From NCBI RefSeq assembly GCF_036014015.1, contig NZ_CP107905.1, positions 5,518,001-5,582,000 on the forward strand: a stretch of DNA of 64,000 nt, written 5' to 3'. The notes beneath the pieces are model-generated. The model worked only from the letters and a program-made list of their open reading frames with translations. It had not been told where the DNA came from and did no database searches. The stretch comes from Streptomyces sp. NBC_00457 (GTDB lineage: Bacteria > Actinomycetota > Actinomycetes > Streptomycetales > Streptomycetaceae). Below are positions 56,091 through 64,000 of the stretch, piece after piece (positions within the stretch are counted from its first letter, which is position 1; each line of letters starts with the position of its first letter). Both the position numbers and the translations under genes were made by a program.

Positions 56091-56573
56091 TCAGCCCAGG
56101 TCCGGGGCGTGCATCGCGCGTACGCCCTCGATGTTCCCGTCCAGGTAGTGCCGCAGTGACAACGGGACGAGGTGCACGGAGGCGATGCCGACGCGGGTGA
56201 ACGGCACGCGGACGATCTCGTACTCGCCCTCTGGCTCGTCCACCTCGGGTCCGTGCCGCAGGGCCGGGTCCATGGACCCCAGACGGCAGACGAAGAAGTG
56301 CTGCACCTTCACTCCGGTCGCGCCGCCGTCCTCGCCGATGTGCTCCACGGTGTCCACGAAGCAGGGCACCACATCGATGATCTTGGCCCCGAGTTCCTCG
56401 TAGACCTCGCGGTGCAAGGCTTCGACGACGGTCGTGTCCTCCGGTTCCACCCCACCACCGGGCGTGATCCAGTAGGGATCGACGCCCGGCTTGGTGCGCT
56501 TGATGAGGATCAGGTCGTCACCGTCCAGGAGAACGGCTCGGGCGGTGCGCTTGACCACGGGTCGGACGGTCAT
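56091..56573 (-). CDS. NUDIX hydrolase
   Basis: About 160 residues from ATG 56573 (MTVRPVVKRTARAVLLDGDDLILIKRTKPG); an in-frame ATG at 56594 overlaps the parS variant. The NUDIX box is 'GGGVEPEDTTVVEALHREVYEELG' (about 40-63), with one more residue than the canonical spacing between the first Gly and REVxEE. It would hydrolyse a nucleoside diphosphate linked to another group; the substrate is unknown. Convergent with the flavohemoglobin-like gene (15-bp gap). Confidence 0.85.
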   Translation of the reverse strand: MTVRPVVKRTARAVLLDGDDLILIKRTKPGVDPYWITPGGGVEPEDTTVVEALHREVYEELGAKIIDVVPCFVDTVEHIGEDGGATGVKVQHFFVCRLGSMDPALRHGPEVDEPEGEYEIVRVPFTRVGIASVHLVPLSLRHYLDGNIEGVRAMHAPDLG

Positions 56574-56594
56574 GGGAGAAATGTGGCCCGCCAT

Positions 56595-56608
56595 GTTCCA
56601 CGTGAAAC
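56595..56608. other. Degenerate parS-like site
   Basis: GTTCCACGTGAAAC differs from the parS core by one base (T to C at position 4) and lies just upstream of the NUDIX gene. It may be a weak ParB site. Confidence 0.55.
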
Positions 56609-56661
56609 ATCGCGGCATGTCACCGCATGGGCTCGGGGCGTGATGCCTGGTGGTCGGAGCC

Positions 56662-57567
56662 TCAACACCAGTCCGCGGCGGCCTGGTGCAGCCACTCATG
56701 GGCCCGGGCGATGTGCGGCATCGCCAGCGTGCCGGTCCGCACCACCAGGAAGTACGTCCGCAGCGGCGGGACCGCGGGCTCGTGCAGGGCCACGACCTCC
56801 CCGCGCTCCAGCGCGAGCGCACAGAGATAGCGAGGCAGCACCGCGAGCCCGGCGCCCGCGGACGCGCAGGCGAGCACCGCGCGCAGATCGGGAACGATGA
56901 CGGCGCCGGAGGCCGCCGGGCGGGAGTCGAAGACGGAGGCCCAATAGCGGGAGACGAAGGGCAGTGACTCGTGCACCTCGACGACGGGAAGGTTCTCCAG
57001 GACGGGCGCCCCCATGTGGCGCAGCTTCCCGGAGTCGATCTGCTCGGCCCAGCGCGGGGCGGCGACCAGGACGTGCTCTTCGTCGCAGAGCGCAGTCGCC
57101 GTGAGGAGAGCACCGCGTGGACGTGCCGTACTGATGGCCAGATCGTGATGCCCGGCGGCGAGCCCTTCCAAGGTTTCCTCGGCGTTCCCGAAGGAGGCGC
57201 GCAGCGCGAAGCCCTGGCCGTCCTCGCCGGTCAGTTCGGTGAGCACGGGCAGCGCTCGCTCGGCGGTGAACTCGGGGGGTCCGGCGAGATGCAGGGTGCG
57301 TAGGGAGGACTCGTCGTCGATCCCTGTCTCGGCGATCTCGACCAGCGCGTCGAGATGCGGCGCGGCCTTGTGCGCAAGCTCGTCGCCGATGGTCGTAGGT
57401 GTCACACCGCGCGCCTGTCGCAGGAACAGGGGGCGGCCCAGCTGCCGCTCCAAGGTGCGGATCTGGGAGGTGACGGCCGGCTGCGACAGTCCGAGCAGCG
57501 CGGCGGCGCGGGTGAAGGAGCCGGCCCTGTGCACGGTCACAAAGGTGCGCAGCAAGGCCAGATCCAT
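56662..57567 (-). CDS. LysR family transcriptional regulator
   Basis: The 301-residue protein has an N-terminal helix-turn-helix 'LALLRTFVTVHRAGSFTRAAALLGLSQPAVTSQIRTLERQLGRPLFLRQARG' (3-54). A periplasmic-binding-like effector domain follows (about 90-295). ATG start at 57567. No clear divergent target is adjacent; the upstream neighbour is the cystathionine lyase gene on the same strand, behind a terminator. The target and ligand are unknown. Confidence 0.92.
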   Translation of the reverse strand: MDLALLRTFVTVHRAGSFTRAAALLGLSQPAVTSQIRTLERQLGRPLFLRQARGVTPTTIGDELAHKAAPHLDALVEIAETGIDDESSLRTLHLAGPPEFTAERALPVLTELTGEDGQGFALRASFGNAEETLEGLAAGHHDLAISTARPRGALLTATALCDEEHVLVAAPRWAEQIDSGKLRHMGAPVLENLPVVEVHESLPFVSRYWASVFDSRPAASGAVIVPDLRAVLACASAGAGLAVLPRYLCALALERGEVVALHEPAVPPLRTYFLVVRTGTLAMPHIARAHEWLHQAAADWC

Positions 57568-57717
57568 GGCGCACCCTCCCCTTCTCTGCTTCTCCCTGCT
57601 GACCCCCCGGTCGCGCCCAACTATAAATAAGTCGATAGGTCGCTGTCGCTACTGTGATTGGACACTGACACAGAGTCAACTAGCCTTGTTCGCGCGGTTC
57701 TTCGCGCGCGGAACCGA

Positions 57718-57756
57718 GGACGGTCCGAGCCACGAGGGGGGAGGCTCGGACCGTCC
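57718..57756 (-). terminator. Terminator after the cystathionine lyase gene
   Basis: GGACGGTCCGAGCC (57718-57731) pairs exactly with 57743-57756, ending 41 bp after the stop of the minus-strand lyase gene. Confidence 0.8.
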
Positions 57757-57797
57757 GTCGTACGTATCCGGACCCCGTCCGGGCCGGTGAGAAGCGG

Positions 57798-58952
57798 TCA
57801 GCCCGCCGACTCGTCGAGCGCGCGCAGCACATCGGCCACCAGATCCTCGGGATCCTCCGCGCCGACGGAGAGGCGGATGAAGCCCTCCGGCACCGCATCC
57901 CCACCCCAGCGTCCCCGGCGCTCGGCCGTGGAGCGCACCCCGCCGAAACTCGTCGCATCGTCGACGAGCTGCAGGACGTCGAGAAAACGGTCGGCACGCG
58001 CGCGCGTGGGCAGCGTGAAGGAGACGACGCACCCGTAGCGATGCATCTGCTGTGAGGCGATCTTGTACGAGGGGTCGCTCACCAGTCCCGGGTAGCGCAC
58101 CCCGAGCTCTTCGGGCCAGTCGCGCAGCGCTTCGGCGACCGCGAGGGCGGTGGCGTTCTGCCGGTCCACCCGCAGCTGGAGCGTCGCGACGGAACGGTGC
58201 GCGAGCCAGGCCTCCATGGGCCCCGGGATCGCCCCGACGATCTTGCGCCAGCGGCGTACGGCCGCCATGGCCTCGGCGTCGCGGCCGACGACGTAGCCCA
58301 GGAGGACGTCTCCGTGCCCGGTGAGCTGCTTGGTGCCGCTGGCCACGCAGAAATCGGCGCCCAGCTCCAGCGGACGCTGCCCGAGCGGCGTCGCGAGCGT
58401 GTTGTCGACGGCGACGAGGGCCCCACGCGCGTGTGCCGCCTCGGCGAGCCGCCGGATGTCGCACACGTCCAGCCCGGGGTTCGACGGGGTCTCGATCCAC
58501 AGCAGCCTGGCGCCGTCGAGGACGTCCAGTTGGGCGTCGCCTCCGGTGGGAGCGGTGCGCACCTCGATGCCGTACGACTCCAGCTGCGTGCGCAGCAGCG
58601 GCAGCGCCTGGTAGCCGTCACTGGGCAGGACGACCGTGTCGCCGGAGCGCAGCTGGGAGAAGACGACGGAGGAGACGGCGGCCATGCCGGAGGCGAAGAC
58701 CAGCGTCTCGATGCCGTCCTGCCCGGGAGCCTCCAGCTCGCCGATCGCGCGCTCCAGATGCGTCCAGGTCGGGTTCTCGTCGCGTCCGTAGGTGTACGAG
58801 CCCGTCGGGTCACCCGGCAGGTGGTAGTGCGCGGCGAACACCGGACCGGGCAGCGTCGGCTCGTACTTGACCGGCTCAGGGAGGCCGGCCCGCACCGCGC
58901 GCGTGCCCTCGCCGGTGCCCGGACCGCCCTTGCCCATTGCGGAATCGTTCAC
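57798..58952 (-). CDS. Cystathionine gamma-lyase/synthase-type PLP enzyme
   Basis: The 384-residue fold-type I Cys/Met metabolism enzyme has 'GSYTYGRDENPTWTHLERAIGELE', 'VFASGMAAVSSVVF' and the PLP lysine Lys208 in 'VASGTKQLTGHGDVLLGYVV'. 'SFGGVRSTAERRGRWGGDAVPEGFIRLSVGAED' is the C-terminal substrate region. It most resembles gamma-lyases that cleave cystathionine to cysteine. The GTG at 58952 follows GGGGGAGG and overlaps the phosphatase stop as GTGA, so the two are translationally coupled. Exact substrate is inferred. Confidence 0.9.
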   Translation of the reverse strand: MNDSAMGKGGPGTGEGTRAVRAGLPEPVKYEPTLPGPVFAAHYHLPGDPTGSYTYGRDENPTWTHLERAIGELEAPGQDGIETLVFASGMAAVSSVVFSQLRSGDTVVLPSDGYQALPLLRTQLESYGIEVRTAPTGGDAQLDVLDGARLLWIETPSNPGLDVCDIRRLAEAAHARGALVAVDNTLATPLGQRPLELGADFCVASGTKQLTGHGDVLLGYVVGRDAEAMAAVRRWRKIVGAIPGPMEAWLAHRSVATLQLRVDRQNATALAVAEALRDWPEELGVRYPGLVSDPSYKIASQQMHRYGCVVSFTLPTRARADRFLDVLQLVDDATSFGGVRSTAERRGRWGGDAVPEGFIRLSVGAEDPEDLVADVLRALDESAG

Positions 58953-59440
58953 GCTGCCTCCCCCTCCACCTGCGCGCGGACCGCGGCGAGCAGCCCTGCG
59001 CTCGCTGCCTCCACCATCTCAAGACACTCCTCGAAGCCGTCCATCCCCCCGTAGTACGGGTCCGGGACGTCGACGTCGTGGCCCGCGGCGGGGTCGTACG
59101 AGCGCAACAGCCGCACCTTCTCCGCGTCCTGCTCGGTGGGCGCGAGGCGGCGTAGGGCCTTGAGGTGGCCGGTGTCGAGGGCGATGACGAGGTCGAGGTG
59201 GGAGAACCAGGTCGCCTGGAACTGGCGGGCCGTGTGCTCGCTGTCGTAGCCGTGCTCCGCGAGGACGGCGACGGTGCGCGGGTCGGCTCCGTCGCCCTCG
59301 TGCCAGCCGCCCGTGCCGGCGCTGTCCACCTCGACGAGTTCGTCCAGCCCAGCCTCTGCCACGCGCGCGTGGAAGACGGACTCGGCCATCGGGGAGCGGC
59401 AGATGTTGCCGGTGCAGACGAAGCAGACGCGGTAGGGCAT
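58949..59440 (-). CDS. ptpA: Low-molecular-weight protein tyrosine phosphatase
   Basis: The 163-residue phosphatase has the P-loop CTGNICRS with nucleophile Cys9 and Arg15 near the N-terminus. The general-acid aspartate lies in 'DVDVPDPYYGG'. S. coelicolor PtpA of this type affects secondary metabolite output when overproduced. ATG start at 59440. It stands 7 bp after the holin-like gene and overlaps the lyase gene, forming a three-gene operon. A tyrosine kinase partner is not in the window. Confidence 0.93.
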   Translation of the reverse strand: MPYRVCFVCTGNICRSPMAESVFHARVAEAGLDELVEVDSAGTGGWHEGDGADPRTVAVLAEHGYDSEHTARQFQATWFSHLDLVIALDTGHLKALRRLAPTEQDAEKVRLLRSYDPAAGHDVDVPDPYYGGMDGFEECLEMVEAASAGLLAAVRAQVEGEAA

Positions 59441-59447
59441 GTCGTCC

Positions 59448-59828
59448 TCAGTCCTTGCCGTCGGGCAGGGCCATGTGAAGTGCCCAGGACACGATCGAGA
59501 TGATCAGGCCGCCCAGGACCGCTGTCCAGAAGCCCTCGACGTGGAAGCTCAGGTCTAGCTTGTCGGCGAGCCATGAGGTGAGCAGCAGCATCAACGCGTT
59601 GACGACCAGGGTGAACAGGCCGAGCGTCAGGATGAGCAGCGGCAGGCTGAACAGCGTCACAATGGGCTTGACCAGGAAGTTCACCAGGCCGAAGACCAGG
59701 GCGACGAGGATGAGCGTCCAGATCTTCTTGCCCGTGCTGTCCCCGGTCAGGGTGATCTTGTCGAGCAGCCATACGGCGACCGCCAGGGCGCCCGCGTTGG
59801 CGATCGTCTTGACTACGAAATTCTTCAT
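59448..59828 (-). CDS. Phage holin family 4 / YvlD-like membrane protein
   Basis: The 126-residue protein with four hydrophobic segments ('VKTIANAGALAVAVWLLDKI', 'IWTLILVALVFGLVNFLVKPIVTLFSLPLLILTLGLFTLVVNALMLLLTSWL', 'FWTAVLGGLIISIVSWALHMAL') is a YvlD/holin-4 superfamily member. These are chromosomal small membrane proteins, not proof of a prophage. Function unknown. It is first of the operon with ptpA and the lyase, and divergent from the cupin gene. Confidence 0.88.
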   Translation of the reverse strand: MKNFVVKTIANAGALAVAVWLLDKITLTGDSTGKKIWTLILVALVFGLVNFLVKPIVTLFSLPLLILTLGLFTLVVNALMLLLTSWLADKLDLSFHVEGFWTAVLGGLIISIVSWALHMALPDGKD

Positions 59829-59888
59829 GTGTCTGATCGTGGCAGACGAGATCGGTTACCAGCAGTGGGACAAGGGCGGACGAGGGCG

Positions 59889-60206
59889 ATGAAGGCATTC
59901 CGGCTGGATGAACTGGAGGCGGAGCGCGCCGCCAATGAGGGCGCCTACCTGCAGTTTCTGCGCGAGCGGAACATGTCGGTCGGCCTGTACGCGCTCGACG
60001 CGGGCGAGCATGATCCACAGAAGCCGCACAACCAGGACGAGGTCTACTTCATTGTGAGCGGCCGTGCCGCGATCACCGTCGGCCTGGAGACCACGCAGGT
60101 GGCGCGTGGCAGCGTGGTGTACGTGCCGGCCGGCGTCGCCCACAAGTTCCACCACATCAGCGAGGACCTGCGGGTGCTGGTGGTGTTCTCTCCGCCCGAG
60201 AGCTGA
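59889..60206 (+). CDS. Small cupin-domain protein
   Basis: The 105-residue single-domain cupin starts at ATG 59889 with GAGGG upstream. The beta-barrel motif includes 'PHNQDEVYFIVSGRAAITVGLE' and 'RGSVVYVPAGVAHKFHHISEDLRVLVVF', giving a His/Glu/His set able to bind one metal ion. The reaction is unknown. It is divergent from the holin-like gene. Confidence 0.87.
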   Translation: MKAFRLDELEAERAANEGAYLQFLRERNMSVGLYALDAGEHDPQKPHNQDEVYFIVSGRAAITVGLETTQVARGSVVYVPAGVAHKFHHISEDLRVLVVFSPPES

Positions 60207-60385
60207 CCTGGCACCCCGGGATTCCCTAGGGGATCGATCAGGGGAGGACAAGGGCTGCGAGGCCCCCGCTGCGCCCCCTCGCGGCCCTAGCATCGAGTGC
60301 AGGACATCAGAAGGATCCGGTACCGACAGGACCGGACATCGACGGACCCGGCACAGCGGCGGGCGAAGCAGTAAGGACAAGGGCG

Positions 60386-60598
60386 ATGCGAGAGATCTTC
60401 ACGGGGCTGCCGTGGTGGGTGAAGTGGATCGCGGTGCCTGTCATCGCCCTGGTCGTGTTCGGCGGGCTGATAGCCAGCGTCGTCGGCTTCGTCATCGGGC
60501 TGCTGTTCAAGCTGCTGGTCTTCGTGGCACTGGTCGGTGGACTCATCTACGTCGTACGCAAGTTCACCTCGAGCTCGTCCTCACGCAGCGACTGGTGA
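60386..60598 (+). CDS. DUF5326 small membrane protein
   Basis: The 70-residue protein 'MREIFTGLPWWVKWIAVPVI' has two adjacent hydrophobic helices (about 12-32 and 35-55) and a Ser-rich tail 'SSSSSRSDW'. It matches the Streptomyces DUF5326 family that stands upstream of ssgR. Function unknown. Confidence 0.8.
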   Translation: MREIFTGLPWWVKWIAVPVIALVVFGGLIASVVGFVIGLLFKLLVFVALVGGLIYVVRKFTSSSSSRSDW

Positions 60599-60797
60599 GC
60601 ACGGTGGGAGCCGGTGAGCGGTAACAGGAATCACCGGTTCCCTCGGGCGAGGGAAGTTTTCCGGACGGGCCGACTGTGAGCGGTGGCAGACGGTTAAAGT
60701 CCGGAATTCGACGCGGGGCGTACGAACCCCGCGAGCGGCGCACACCCCCTCCCGTGTTCCCCCCGCACGGGCTGCCCCCTCGCATCGGGAGTAACCC

Positions 60798-61694
60798 TTG
60801 GCCACGGCTGACACCGCACCGGCAGACCCCCACGCACCTCCCACAGCCGTCCTGACCCCGGGCACCCGCATCAGACCCCCGGAACAGCCCGGCCCCCGGG
60901 AGCGACAGCCCCGGCAGCAGACAGCGGCTCCTGAGGAGCAGCCGCACTCCGCGACGCTCATCGGATCCGTTCAGCGCGCCATGCGCCTCCTCGAATCGGT
61001 CGCCGAGCATCCGCACGGCGCCCCCGCCAAGCAGCTGGCCCGCGAGACCGGCCTGGCGCTGCCCACGGCCTACCACCTGCTGCGCACCCTCGTGCACGAG
61101 GGCTATCTGCGCCGCGACAAAGGGTTGTTCTTCCTCGGGGAGGCCGCTGAGCGGCTGAGCAGCAGCGGGGCCCGGCAGAAACGTCGCAGCACGGTCGTCG
61201 AGACACTCGCGACCTGGCGCGACGCCATCGGCGTACCCGTGTACTACGCGATGTACCAGGACGGCGAGATCGAAGTCATGTGTGTCTCCGACACCCCGGG
61301 CAATCCGGCGGTCGAGGAGTGGGCCGACTTCCGCGAGACCGGGCATGCGCACGCCATCGGGCAGTGCCTGCTGTCCCAACTCGACGAGGGCGCCCGCCGC
61401 GACCATCTCGATCGCTATCCCGTGCAGCCCATCACCCCGTACACCGTGCGGGACGACCACACGCTGCTGCGGCGGCTGGAACGCACGCGGCGGACGCAGC
61501 CGGTGACGGAGCGGCAGGAGTACGCGCTGGGGACCGTGTGTGCGGCGATTCCGATCACCGTGGGCACCACGGCCGCGACGATGGCCATCTCGCTGCCCTC
61601 CCATCAAGCCGATCGGCTGCTGCCCGCGGTGCGGCAGTTGCAGGGTGAGATCGGGCGGCTCCTGGGCTCGCTGGCGATCTCTATCAGCATCTGA
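60798..61694 (+). CDS. ssgR: IclR-type sporulation regulator SsgR
   Basis: The 298-residue IclR protein has a Pro-rich N-terminus, a winged helix (about 55-115, 'SVQRAMRLLESVAEHPHGAPAKQLARETGLALPTAYHLLRTLVHEGYL') and an effector domain (~130-295). It starts with TTG at 60798, preceded by GGGAG at 7 nt, an uncommon start. It is directly followed by ssgA. In S. coelicolor, SsgR activates ssgA, which starts sporulation-specific division. The name rests on this neighbour and on domain type. Confidence 0.88.
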   Translation: MATADTAPADPHAPPTAVLTPGTRIRPPEQPGPRERQPRQQTAAPEEQPHSATLIGSVQRAMRLLESVAEHPHGAPAKQLARETGLALPTAYHLLRTLVHEGYLRRDKGLFFLGEAAERLSSSGARQKRRSTVVETLATWRDAIGVPVYYAMYQDGEIEVMCVSDTPGNPAVEEWADFRETGHAHAIGQCLLSQLDEGARRDHLDRYPVQPITPYTVRDDHTLLRRLERTRRTQPVTERQEYALGTVCAAIPITVGTTAATMAISLPSHQADRLLPAVRQLQGEIGRLLGSLAISISI

Positions 61695-61792
61695 AAACTC
61701 ACTCCTTGTGATCTGTCGTGTACGTTCAGCAAGATGCCTTCAGTGCCGGGGGGCCATTCCCGGCCGGACGATGGCAAATGACGGGACAGGCG

Positions 61793-62230
61793 ATGCGCGA
61801 GTCCGTACAGGCAGAGGTCATGATGAGCTTTCTCGTGTCCGAGGAGCTCTCCTTCCGTATCCCGGTGGAGTTGCGCTACGAGACCGATGATCCCTATGCC
61901 GTGCGGCTGACGTTCCATCTGCCCGGCGACGCCCCCGTGACCTGGGCGTTCGGGCGGGAGCTGCTGATCGACGGGGTGGGTCGGCCGTGCGGAGAGGGGG
62001 ACGTTCGTGTCTCACCCGCCGAACACGACACGCTCGGCGACGTCCTGATCCGGCTTCAGGTCGGGGGCGATCAGGCCGTGTTCCGTTCTTCAGCGGCACC
62101 GCTCGTGGCCTTTCTCGACCGCACCGACAAGCTGGTGCCGCTGGGCCAGGAGGGCGCCCTCGCCGACTTCGACGCCCACCTCGACGAGGCGCTGGACCGC
62201 ATCCTGGCGGAGGAGCAGAGCGCGGGGTGA
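61793..62230 (+). CDS. ssgA: Sporulation and cell-division protein SsgA
   Basis: The 145-residue SsgA-like protein has 'MMSFLVSEELSFRIPVELRYETDDPYAVRLTFHLPGDAPVTWAFGRELLIDGV' and 'APLVAFLDRTDKLVPLGQEGALADFDAHLDEALDRILAEEQ'. SsgA localises SsgB and so FtsZ at future septa in sporulating hyphae. The ATG at 61793 gives the 145-residue length described for S. griseus; the ATG at 61823 is a shorter option with its own GAGG. It follows ssgR, its activator. Confidence 0.95.
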   Translation: MRESVQAEVMMSFLVSEELSFRIPVELRYETDDPYAVRLTFHLPGDAPVTWAFGRELLIDGVGRPCGEGDVRVSPAEHDTLGDVLIRLQVGGDQAVFRSSAAPLVAFLDRTDKLVPLGQEGALADFDAHLDEALDRILAEEQSAG

Positions 62231-62345
62231 AGGGTGCGGGGGGCGGCGGTGATGCAACGGTTCGCCGGGGCTGGGCAGCCTTGCAGGAACGCTTTTGCGA
62301 GGCGGGCCGAAGCGAGCGATTGCGGGTTCGGATGTCGCCAGTGGT

Positions 62346-62367
62346 GAGCGGCTCCCAGTGGCCGCTC
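62346..62367. terminator. Weak hairpin between ssgA and the YibE/F gene
   Basis: GAGCGGC and GCCGCTC enclose an 8-nt loop in the convergent gap. It is short and lacks a T run, so it is a doubtful terminator. Confidence 0.3.
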
Positions 62368-62370
62368 CCC

Positions 62371-63939
62371 TCACCGCTTGCGGCGTCGCCCCTTCCCGCC
62401 TCGTGCCGGAGCCGCGACAGTCGCGCCGGACGGAGCGGCCTGCTCTTCTCCCTGGCGGTCAGCCGAGACCATCAGCGCCGCGAGCGCCGTGGTGACCGGC
62501 ACCGACGCGACCAGGCCGATCGAGCCCACCAGCGTGCGTACGATCTCCTCCGCGACCAACTCGCTGTTGGCGACGGTGCCGACGCTGCTCTGCGCGATCG
62601 AGAAGAGCAGCAGCAGCGGCAGCGCGGCGCCCGCATAGGCGAGAACGAGCGTGTTGACCACCGATGCGATGTGGTCGCGGCCGATGCGGATGCCCGCGCG
62701 GTACAGCCCGCGCCAGCCCATCGTCGGGTTGGCCTCGTGCAGCTCCCAGACCGCTGACGTCTGCGTGACCGTCACGTCGTCGAGCACACCGAGTGAACCG
62801 ATGATGATGCCGGCGAGCAGGAGACCACTCATGTCGATCGACGGATAGAGGCCGTGGATCAGACCGGTGTTGTCATCCGTGTTGCCGGTGAGCGCGGCCC
62901 AGTCGATGAACAGTGAGCCCAGGATGCCGATCAGCAACAGCGAGATGAGGGTGCCGAGCACCGCCACCGAGGTTCTCGCGGACAGGCCGTGGCACAGGTA
63001 CAGGGCGACCAGCATGATGGCGCTCGACCCGATCACCGCCACGACCAGTGGGTTCGAGCCCTGCAGGATGGCGGGCAGGATGAAGAAGTTCAGCACCAGG
63101 AAGCTGATGGCCAGCGCGACCAGTGCCATGACACCCCGCAACCGTCCGACGACCACGACGGCGAGGGCGAAGATCCCGGCAAGGACCATCATCGGAAGAC
63201 GACGGTTCACATCGGTGACCGAGTACTGCAAGTCCTTGGGTGCGGAAGGCTCGTAGGCGACGACGACCTTCTGGCCCTCGTCCAGCTGCCGCGACTGGTC
63301 CGGCTGCACGATCTCGGTGAACGTACGGCCCTTGTCCTTGCCCGTGTCGACCCGGATCGTCGCCTTCTTGCAGGTGCCGTTCGCCTGCTGCTGCGCCGAG
63401 GAACCCTCCGCGGTGGAGGTGTCACCGGTGGGGGTCTCACCCGAGGCGTTGACGTCCTTGCAGCTGACCTCGACCACCTTGGTGACCGTGGCCTGTTGGG
63501 TCTGCCGGTCGAAGCCGACCCCGGTGCGCTCGTGCGGCGGCGCTCCGCCGGGCCACAGCACTGCGAGGCCTACGACCACGGCCGCGGCGAACGGGATGAG
63601 GATCGCCGCGATGATCTTGCGCAGATGCTGGGAGACGGGCGCCGCGGGACCGTGACTGTGCGAGTGGCCATGCTCGCCACCGCCGCCGCCCCCGGGTCCG
63701 TGTCCGCCCCCGCCGCCGTGACCGTGGCCGCCACCGGCACCCGAACTCTGGTCGGGTCCGGCGGCGGAGGCGGGCCCGTGCTCATGCCAGTCGCCCGATC
63801 TGGTGCCGGCTCCAGTCTCGCGACCGCCGCCGGAAACAGGTCCGCTTCCACGGCTGTTGCCGTTCGCGGGGCCGCCTCCGGAGCCGGGGCCGCGAGGCGG
63901 CTCGGGCGGTGGGTACGGGGACTGATGTGTCGTGGTCAC
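62371..63939 (-). CDS. YibE/F-like family membrane protein
   Basis: About 522 residues from GTG 63939 (VTTTHQSPYPPPEPP). The cytoplasmic head is Gly/His/Ser-rich ('GGHGHGGGGGHG', 'EHGHSHSHG') and may bind metal. One helix follows ('LRKIIAAILIPFAAAVVVGLAVLWPG'), then an extracytoplasmic domain (~145-250) with two cysteines. Seven or more helices contain 'LGVLDDVTVTQTSAVWELHEANP' and 'GRDHIASVVNTLVLAYAGAALPLLLLF', the YibE/F pattern. The transport role is unproven. Convergent with ssgA. Confidence 0.87.
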   Translation of the reverse strand: MTTTHQSPYPPPEPPRGPGSGGGPANGNSRGSGPVSGGGRETGAGTRSGDWHEHGPASAAGPDQSSGAGGGHGHGGGGGHGPGGGGGGEHGHSHSHGPAAPVSQHLRKIIAAILIPFAAAVVVGLAVLWPGGAPPHERTGVGFDRQTQQATVTKVVEVSCKDVNASGETPTGDTSTAEGSSAQQQANGTCKKATIRVDTGKDKGRTFTEIVQPDQSRQLDEGQKVVVAYEPSAPKDLQYSVTDVNRRLPMMVLAGIFALAVVVVGRLRGVMALVALAISFLVLNFFILPAILQGSNPLVVAVIGSSAIMLVALYLCHGLSARTSVAVLGTLISLLLIGILGSLFIDWAALTGNTDDNTGLIHGLYPSIDMSGLLLAGIIIGSLGVLDDVTVTQTSAVWELHEANPTMGWRGLYRAGIRIGRDHIASVVNTLVLAYAGAALPLLLLFSIAQSSVGTVANSELVAEEIVRTLVGSIGLVASVPVTTALAALMVSADRQGEEQAAPSGATVAAPARGGKGRRRKR

Positions 63940-64000
63940 CGCCCGATCATCGCAAGAACGGCCGGGGCCCACTGTTCAGCGCGCCCGAATTGACGCTAGC

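Noticed and set aside
59448..59828. Holin-like gene considered as prophage evidence
   Set aside because: YvlD/holin-4 proteins are widespread chromosomal genes and no other phage gene is nearby.

Overview
The window is a high-G+C actinobacterial core region, almost certainly the oriC neighbourhood of a Streptomyces chromosome. The evidence is the gene order gyrA-gyrB-dciA-recF-gnd-dnaN-[oriC]-dnaA-rpmH-rnpA-yidD-yidC-jag-rsmG-parA-parB, an oriC packed with TTGTCCACA-like DnaA boxes, parS copies with a GTTTCACGTGAAAC core, many GTG starts, and the sporulation pair ssgR-ssgA at the right end. From memory the order parallels the S. coelicolor SCO3872-SCO3927 region. The species cannot be fixed from sequence alone.

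Left arm (1-10106, nearly all minus strand). A tRNA-Ile with its own promoter and hairpin lies at the edge. It is followed by a DUF3566 membrane protein, both gyrase subunits, DciA (helicase loader), RecF, a 6-phosphogluconate dehydrogenase and the sliding clamp DnaN. All are transcribed away from oriC. oriC (10107-10965) holds at least 17 DnaA-box-like 9-mers in two groups. dnaA lies on the other side of oriC and also reads leftward. From rpmH (13240) the strand switches to plus through RNase P protein, the YidD/YidC insertase genes, Jag/KhpB, RsmG and the ParAB segregation system.

Middle (19.4-34.9 kb). A small ORF and a GNAT gene are followed by trxA-trxB with a recognisable SigR-type promoter. 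A block matching the mycobacterial sigM/rsmA/mviN region comes next: anti-sigma factor, ECF sigma factor SigM, a membrane pseudokinase, the lipid II flippase MurJ, a DUF6049 exported protein and divergent pcnA. After it come a tail-anchored secreted protein, an MFS exporter, inositol-1-phosphate synthase and a PadR regulator with a perfect 19-bp operator.

Cell wall and replication block (36-48.6 kb). This holds a class A penicillin-binding protein, a GT87-type mannosyltransferase-like membrane protein, an alanine-racemase-like protein, a FemX-type aminoacyltransferase, the rpsF-ssb-rpsR-rplI operon, a MATE transporter and the replicative helicase DnaB. dnaB is preceded by a second cluster of DnaA-box-like sites.

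Right arm (48.6-64 kb). More variable genes lie here: serine beta-lactamase-like hydrolase, GNATs, a divergent MarR/MFS pair, HAD phosphatase, a proline-rich flavohemoglobin-like protein, NUDIX, LysR, and a holin-like/LMW-PTP/cystathionine lyase operon. Cupin, DUF5326, ssgR, ssgA and a YibE/F-like protein follow.

The most distinctive structure is the distribution of parS. There are 13 exact GTTTCACGTGAAAC copies plus one variant between 16.9 and 56.6 kb, and none in the first 16.9 kb. Several sit between convergent genes, and three are the centres of 32-40 bp perfect palindromes that look like transcription terminators. Three others are inside genes and encode the same peptide, VSRET. No insertion sequences, CRISPR arrays or prophage genes were seen.
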